Assembly (NCBI GenBank): GCA_030490835.1
Contig: CM059971.1
Coordinates: forward strand, 104,536,095-104,600,094
Direction of reading: 5' to 3'
DNA length: 64,000 bases
Source of the DNA: Annona cherimola
Lineage: Eukaryota; Streptophyta; Magnoliopsida; Magnoliales; Annonaceae
The notes beneath the pieces are model-generated. The model was given only the letters and a program-made list of their open reading frames with translations. It was not told the origin of the DNA and ran no database searches. Each line of letters starts with the position of its first letter. The stretch's first letter is position 1. This document shows positions 13,801 to 22,800 of the stretch, piece by piece. The position numbers and the translations under genes were made by a program.

Positions 13801-16800
13801 CAATCGCTTGTGATGCAGAATATGACAAGACTTGTATTTCAATATTAAGTACTTAATAAGATTTCGTTTCTCTTATGCATATTGGGGACTAAATCTGAAA
13901 TTTGAGACATGAACAAAGCGATCAAAGCATAGAACAACTTGGTGATAAAACAAAAAAGCATAGAACAACTTGATGAATGGTTTAGATATTAGATTAGTGT
14001 TCTACTTATTTTACTCAAGGTTTCTTTTTATTCACAGTTAGTTTAGGGTTCCTTTAGGATTTCAATCACTACGAAGAGGGTAACCTGTTTTAGGGTTATT
14101 TTCAATTAAAATCTTGTAAGTATTTTCTCTCCATATAATTGTTTCCTTTAAGTCATCTTTATTTTATTTTATTTTTTTCACTTCTTAGCCTTCAAGAGAA
14201 TTTTTTTCCCTTCCATTCACTGTTTGACGTGGGGCATGAACAAACTTTCATAAATTAGGATTTATTTTGTTTAGGATTTTTATTTTAGAAGTTCTTATTA
14301 TTTTAGGTATTTTGTATTTTTAGTTGAAATAATGGTTTAAATTATTTTAGGTTGTTTGTTTCTATTTTTAGTTATTTCTTAGCCCCACAAGTTTACTTGT
14401 CGTAAAAGTTGCTTAGCCCATAAGTTTGCTCGTTAAGCAAGGTTGTTTGTTGCATGGGGTTCCGTTTCTTTGTTGCTTAAGTTATCTCTTTTTATAAATA
14501 GGATTATTTGAGTTCTATATAAGATAGTATTTTGATAATGGAATGAGATCTTCGTTTTCCTAAAATTCTCTTCTTCTTCTTTCTTTGCTTCTTCCTTTTC
14601 TTCTTCTTTCTTCTCCCTTTTCTTCTTCTTTCTTCACCCTTTTCTTCTTCTTTCTCTCATCCTTGATTCTTCTAATTTCTTCCACTTTCTTCCCTTCTCA
14701 TTCTCTTTAAAGGTTTCTTCCTCTTTCTTCAATCTTCTTCTCTACTTATATTACATCAATTCTCTTCCTACATTTCCTCTTTTAAGTCTTTCTGTGTTTT
14801 TTCTCTCCTATTCATCTATGATTTCTCCCCTTTCTTCTCTCTAACCCTATTGAGAGGATCTTCCCTCTTTCATCGAAAGTCTTCCCTTATTATTGATTTA
14901 GGGCATCCTATCCTGCATCCTGTTTTTCATCAATTTTATAACAAAGCCAAGGTGCCCCATGTTATGTTATGCAACATCCTTAAATCTGTTCCCATGTTGC
15001 TCTGCTATGCATCTCTCTCCTCGCCAAGCCTTGTGAAATGGGAGAGACAAGATCTCCTAATTAAGATGCCATAATAACATCCGATCATTGTGAAATGCAA
15101 TTAGTAACTATGATGGATGACTAAATTGCATAGCCACACACATTCACCACACTAGGAGTGCAAATTGAGTCAACTTATGCCAGGCCAAGGTGAATCCAAC
15201 CCCAACCCCGTGTAAAAATTTCAACCAGAGGATATTCATAGATCAAGTTAAACTAGGTTAAACCTGACTCTATGGCAAACTTCTAAAATGTTGGGCTAAA
15301 TGTAGGTCAAGTTGACAATTGAAATTATTCACACCTACTGCATTTCAACTATTTATAATACCAATAAATTAGAAGAAATATGTTTATAAAAGATGGATTT
15401 CAATATATTAATGATAAAAACAAATATGCAAGGATCAAAATCTTGGAGGAGAGCTTGGGTTGTGCTAGCTTTCAAAAGAAAGGGTGAAATTGTGTTAGAT
15501 TTTTAAATTGTAGCTTCATTTTGAACAAAAGAGGTTGTTAACATTGAGTAACATTTTTTAGAGCTACTTAGAATGTGTGAAGTCCAGTTTTGGGTTGCAC
15601 CCAACCCAAATTCTATCACTTTTGAGCCAATTTAGCAGCTGAGAAAGGTGTTCCGACCAACTAGAATTCAGTTGACCCAATCTAAGTTGCATCCAAAGTT
15701 CTTTCTTAAAAAAAAAAAAAGTTGCATCCAAAGTTTAAGGGTGTGTTTTGGAATGATGTCATGGATTGGGATGGGATGGAATTTCTCATTCGCAAAAAAA
15801 CTTTTTAGATTTTCAAAACAACTTCTCATTTTCTAATATATAACTACCTTACTTTTTACATTTCCAATACCACTTCTCCCATTCCCAATATACAACCACC
15901 TCTTCGCAAACCATCTTTTCATCTCATTCTCATCTCATCCTAATCCATGGGATCATTCAGAACATGCATGAACTTATCTAAGCAACGGCATCATCTAGCA
16001 CTCAGGTGGGTTTTCCACCACTACCCTGTTCTACACTACAGCTCCTTGATGAAAATAGAAGGAAATATTTCAAATCTGTTTATTCTAAGTGCAAGAATCT
16101 TGTGAAGGGGAAATAATCCTAAGATATTTTAGAAAGATTTTATTGCAATATTTTGTTCTATCTTTGGAAGATATTAGAAGATTTTCTCGAATATTTTAGA
16201 ATATATTTAAAATAAGCTTGTATCTATTTTAAGTTTACTTCCTCAAGAAGTTCACTTAAAATATACAATTTTCTTTTTTAAAAAAGATTTCATCTTTAAT
16301 AATTTTACTAAGATTAAGTAATATGTTCACCTATAAATACATCCTTTATAAGCTTAAGGAGCATCAGTTTTGAGATTGATAAAAGTGCTCTGTAATTCGT
16401 CATCTACTTTTTCTTATTCTTCTCTCCTTATTCTTCTATTCTTTCTACTTTTTTCTTCTCTTCTCATCCCTAGAGGTTCCTTCCTCTTTCTTTTATCTTT
16501 TTCTCTACCCATCCTACATCACTCCTAGTATCATTAACAATGAAAACGGAGATTTTTTTTCCCTTCAAGACAACTGCATTCTTTGAGTTCAGCACCACCA
16601 ACTTCTGCATAATCATCTAAGGCTGAATTCCATAATCACCATTGGCATGTCTTGTAGACATTAGTGTTACTAACTTTCTGCCCACACCAACAATCCCTTC
16701 TACTGGGTTGAGAACCTGCCCTCTTTTTCAAGTCTGGGAAAATAAACAGCTTTTGGTGCTTTTTTTATCCAACCACTCCATTTTTCACAATTGGAAATAT

Positions 16801-19800
16801 AGTGTTATTATTATTTTCCAAATGTCTTCGAGTCCTTTTAATTCTAAGATATGCTTCTTCCAGCAATTTTACAAATGGGCCCTACAACTGAAATTTACAA
16901 AAGGATCCTGAAGTTTTAAAACAGTGTAACGTGACAATGTTTTATGAAATTTGCATTTGTCGCCAAAGTTTTTCCAAATTTGCAAAACATCCCATAGTCA
17001 AGCCCCTTTTGAACCAAATCAATGGGAAACTGATTCTTTCTCTAAAACCTTACATGGAAATTTTCATAGCCATCATCAATCCATTTGTTTCGATTAAATA
17101 ATATCATGGTTACAATTATTCAAGTTATCTGAAAAGGACACATATGCAAGTTCCAATTCATGCCAGAGCTTCCACACCATATTTATCTCAATCAGATTTT
17201 CATAATCTTATGTTTGGATACAATTTCTACAGTTTTATTTTGAATGTTATGATATGAGTGAGAATGAAAAGTTATATTTTAAAGATTCAAAACCAACCAC
17301 AGTTAATTTAAGTCAACTTTGAGCCAAAGTCTTTCTTCACTCAATGGTTGCATACTTTTTATAAGAGAATTTCATACACTGTTGCAAGATAATCAAAGCA
17401 AAAGAAAATTCAGAGTAGAATTATCATTTGATGATCAAACGCAAGATATGGATGAAAATTAACTAACAGATAAAGAAATATTATGAAGGTTTAAATTATG
17501 ATTTGATGTTAGAATTGATAATCTTCTGCTTTCTTTCCCTTAGTTCCTTTTTTTCTTTTCCAATTTACATCAACATATCACGGGAACAAATTTTGATTGT
17601 TGTGATTATCATATTCATTGACCTTAAAATTGAAGTTGAATACAACTCATGGAGCAAAATGAATGATGTGTGAAACACTGTAAAGCACTGGTACCTCACA
17701 ATGCAAATGAATGCTTCTGACATAAACTGACACAACAAAATACAAAGCCACAAAGGAATGTCTTGTGATAAAAAATCAATCTACTGCTCAAAATTAAACC
17801 CAATGCATGACCTTAAAATCAGAATTGGACAGAAACAGTAATGGCTCACCTGCATCAATCCATTAAGACCAAGATCTTCCAAACAAAAGAGTAGATTTTC
17901 ATGAAGCCGCCAAAGTAGCTTAATAGCCTTCTGAAGATCTCTTGGCTCATCAATATTCTCTCTAATAATGGCCATAGACTGATCTCATGCGGTAGCAGCA
18001 GCAATCAGTTAAAAGATCCTCATTAAGAAAACAAAGGTCTAATGAAAGAGGATAACATACCCGAGCTTTAATATCTAAAAGCTTAGAACGGTGATATTTG
18101 ATGCAGCTTGAAGAATGATTAATATAATCATAATAGTAGAGCATAACGTTTGGAGAGGCCACAATACTTTCCAACGCTTCTTTATCTTCAATGGAATAGA
18201 TCTGACAGAGAGAGAGAGAGAGAGAGCAACATTTATTACCTCGACTAGAAAAAAGCGTCTAGAACAAATCTTTCTTAAGCCTGTCAGAAACGTACTATAT
18301 GAAAGATTATCATTGACTGCTTAATCTCAAATAGGACTCTATTAGATTGCACATATTCTTGTGAGTTGTGACTTGCTTGATCTGCAACTAAAATTCTTCA
18401 CTTTTATTTCACATGATATTCTTACACTTTTTCTAAGATGGCAAAATGGCAAATCATAAAGATTACATCAAAGAATGATTGATTCGTATTTGAAGTTGAG
18501 ACGTAAAAAGAATCATTTTGAACATATTTAGTTTGTTTTCATGTTTCCAAACAGGCTTTAGACGATTAATGAAGTACCTTTGCATCAAGTAAATGCTCCA
18601 TACTGTTGAGTTCCTTGGAATAACTCTCTTGATTGGATCCACCTATAAGCATTGAAGCGACTGACATAAGGAACTATATTCATGATTTTAAACGAAAGGA
18701 ATGTCATCACCATGAATAATCCATTCATTTATTAACAAAAGTTATTTGCTGTTCATTTGTTCCACAATCAAGGGAAAGCAACAGTTCAATAATGATGGCA
18801 AATAGATCATCCTCGACTCTTGAATACTAGTTTTCAGATAGTGCATGTTATCAAATCATATCAATATCTATTCCAAGATGACAGATGCAACTAGTACAAT
18901 CAATATTCACAATCCAACTATGTAAGTAAGGCAAGTTTACTAACATATAAAACTACATTTAAATTTTAAAAAAAAAAATTCCCATTCCTTCCTATACACC
19001 TTTGGATATAATTCAACATCATCTGTACTTGGCTACCCTACTTTTTTATTATTATTATTTCTTCATTCCAATCATTTCTTCATATCCTTTTATACAACTA
19101 TTCTATCAATTTTAACTTTATTTTTTCACTCATAACCATACTGCTATCATATAACAGCATTCTCTCACTTTTTAAAATCTTTCTCATTCCCACTTTTAAA
19201 TGGACCATAGATGGAAACCTAGCAACATCAACTTTTTCGTATCTTTTTCTTCTTTTCTAAGGACTTTTTCCCCTCAGATATGGGCTTTTCAGCCGTAGAA
19301 GTCAAGGAATAGTCCACATAAATAACCTGCTATCCCTATCATATCGAAATTAAAAACTTTTACGGACGGTGCCCTGTGGGTGCAAAATACCAACCAATCA
19401 GATGGAATATTACAAACCAACTGGCATTGAACTGCCAGCATCCAAATGTTGCCAGATATCCAACATCCAGCTTAGGTCAGTCTTTGTAACAACCCAGGTC
19501 CCATAGTTTGACATTGCCTGCTTTGGCACTATCCATACAACATCACATAGTTTTAAAATTTTGAGACACCATTTTGTCTCATCCACCCACATTTAAACTA
19601 ACCAGGAACAGTCTCATCCACCCACCAACTTCTGCCCGGTTCATCATCAAACCACAACTACTGAAGGGGTCTTGCTCTGATACAAACTATAACAATTTGG
19701 GTCCTATAATGTGATATTATCTACTTTAGCACTACCATACAATGTCACGTGATTTAAAATGTGTTACAACATGTTATCCCGTCCCCTCATACTTAAACTA

Positions 19801-22800
19801 CAAAGAATACTCCCCTTCTCGATTTGGCATCAATTCTTTTATGTGCTCCACGACTAGAAGCCTGCTACGTCCTTAACTGAAATCCCTGTCACAGTCTCAA
19901 GCACCTCGCCTTCCACAATCCGCAAGGTATAATAGGCCTACCAACTTCTACCCGGTTCCTCCTTAAACCACATCTACCTCTGCGCTCTAAGGAATCACTG
20001 TGTCAATGAAGAATTAACTTTAGAAAACAGTCAGTTAAATGTATGTTTTTGCTTTGGAGTTAAAAACGAGATGGATGATGTCATTTTACACTTTGCCAAG
20101 GAATATGATTTAGCTTCAACAAATACAATCTTTTGAAAAAAAAGAGAAAAATTAAACATAAGAGTGGATCAAATTCCAGTAAAATATTTTTTTTTTCCAT
20201 CTTACATGTGGACTATAAGATCATACCAAGTAAGAGTTTAATATAAGATTATACCAAGTAAGAGTTTAACTATGTAACAAAGACTACTAATCATGGCTAC
20301 GTATAAATGAAAATAGAAGAAGGAAAATGAAACTAATGCAACTACTAAAATTAATAGACGAATTTGAAGAGTAAAAACATTAAATATTTTCATTAAACTG
20401 GAAAGAAATTTTAAAAAGTTTAAGTAAAAAAAATGCAGAATAAGATGATAGAATGCAATCAAAAATTAGGAAAAGAAACCTAAAAGCACATTTTAAAATA
20501 GAGTAGGAATTATGGAATAGGGTTGCCAAAAAGATTATCGATGATGAATGAGTAAATTAGTAAAAAATAAAATTGAAGAAAATGAAAAATAAAACTTAAA
20601 AAAATATACCAAAAAAGTTATGAGGCAAGCAAAAGATAGAGCTCATGATCATCTTTCACAGATTAGGAAGCAGATCAGTGAAAAACAAATTTAAGTTGGC
20701 AGAACTAAGAAACAAAAAGAAAAAAGAAAAAGTAAAGACTTGACATATGCCAAAGGACCAAAAAATCTTGATGAAGAAAGAAGGAACAGGAAAAGGATCC
20801 AGATAATATCAAAATTGAAGTGTAAAAGTGTGGGTGAGATATAAGGTTAAATTAGCAGCCAAAGTTATTTAACAAGATATAAAATTGAAGAAGATCTCAA
20901 ATGAAAAGGAAAACCATCAATTCAATCTATAAAACAAAAGAGATATTCTATCCTAATGATCACAGAATAAAACTCATAGGTCACATAAAAAAACCTTCCA
21001 AAAAAGGTAATTGAGCAAACGCTAACACATGAAAAAAAATGTTTCAGAAAATTAATTTGGCCTTATGCCAAGGAGACCAGCTATTGAAGTCATTTTTAAA
21101 ATTGAAGATCTCAAATGAAAGGGAAAACCATCAATTCAATCTATAAAACAAGAGAGATATTCTATCCTAATGATCACAGAATAAAACTCATAGGTCACAT
21201 AAAAAAACCTTCCAAAAAAAAGTAATTGAGCAGGCGCTAACGCATGAAAAAAATGTTTCAGAAAATTAATTTGGCCTTATGCCAAGGAGACCAGCTATTG
21301 AAGTCATTTTCTTACCAAGGCAAATTATGGAAATATATAGAAATTTTCCTTGCATGGTATCTTGCTATAAAAACAATTGTAAGCTCTCTCGAAAACACTA
21401 AGAACAACAAAAATATAACATGCCAACACATCTTCACTCTTGCAATGCAAGCACTTAAAACAGGACCTACTGTCCTATGAACAACCCAAATAACCCAAAA
21501 ACCTCTACTCAAAACCACTTGAGAAATACCTGTTATAATTTTTATTTTTTTTAAAAAAAAAAAGGCAGACATTGCACTCGTTCATGATGTTAAGTTTCTT
21601 TCTTTGTCCATCATGAAGGTGCTTAATGCAACAAGGTCTCAACATATTTGTATCAGCTTGATTTATGCTGGAAATAGAAAATGGAAAACACTTAGCATTA
21701 GTATTTAACATAATTTGATCAATCAACTTCGGATATAAATTTATCAAAGGAAATACTTACAACTAGGGGGTGACTTTTGAAGACACAAAATGATGTAGCT
21801 ACTTTAGATTTTTAGCACAAAGTTAATATTTTCTCCATCATACTCTTGCACTCTACGGTTAAACCCACAATGCCTGTATTTCTTAAATGGCCTGGTCCTT
21901 TGTTCAATAGAATAGTAGGCCTGATACTTTAGTTTCCCAAGCTCAATCCACATTAGCCTAAAAGACTTGCAATGCTTAGTTGACCACTAGAACCAATGCA
22001 GACACATTTTATTTTCTTAACTTCCTTGATGAGTTAAAGAAATTCTAGAAGAACATGAGAAGTAGATAATTCCTGACAACTAGGGTTACAACTTAACTAC
22101 CTTTTCCTACAACAGGAGATGCAGTCATGCCAAATATTCGGGGGCACTTTGCTGCATCTGTTTTGTAAAATTCCTGCAATTATGTCAATAATAACCATAA
22201 TATAACTAGACCAATGATATAAGATACTTAAGAATGAAATACAATACACTAGCAACAACCAGCGCACCTTCATGATCTGTGCATAAGGATGCCTGTTTTG
22301 TGTTTGTGCATGATGGCATTCATCAAATATCAAGAGTGCAATTGTCTCCATCCTGATAAAACAATGCTCTAAGTTACGAAGAAGTATCTGGGGAGTCATA
22401 ACAAGAACCTGCACAGCTCAGCACGCAAGGAACACACTATAAACAAAAATTTGGTAACAAACAATTTTAAAAAGAATGCAATCATTATTCTCTATTACAA
22501 TTTAAAAACTTTCTAGAATTATTAAAAGGAATTCAGAAGGCAATAAGAAAGAGAACTACAAACAAGAGCAAACAAACGTTGGAAAAAAAATTTAAAAAAA
22601 AAAAAAAAGAAATAACCAGGAGATCGGCAAAGATTACCACGAAGAGGTGAGAGAACAAGAAAAGAGAACAAAATAACATGGGAGAAGTAGCACCCATGAA
22701 ATAAATGACCAGGATGAGCAAGGAATACCAGCAGCCCCTACCATCTTTGAGAAACAGGACAATATGCAGCAAATAAAGAGAGGGCCTTCCAACCTTTCCA

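Larger units (their letters stand above)
13043..17849 (-). other. DCL4 intron 8, about 4.8 kb
   Basis: Contains a tandem duplication (13516-13822), two CT-rich LTR-like segments (about 14000-15075 and 16060-16560) and a TIR element (15739-15966). The intervals 13050-13500 and 16650-17849 show no recognisable feature. Confidence 0.7.
18643..22100 (-). other. DCL4 intron 5, about 3.5 kb
   Basis: Holds a MITE (18965-19205), a TRIM-like array (19485-19990) and a tandem duplication (20880-21310). The remainder, including 20000-20880 and 21310-22100, is AT-rich with nothing recognisable. Confidence 0.7.
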
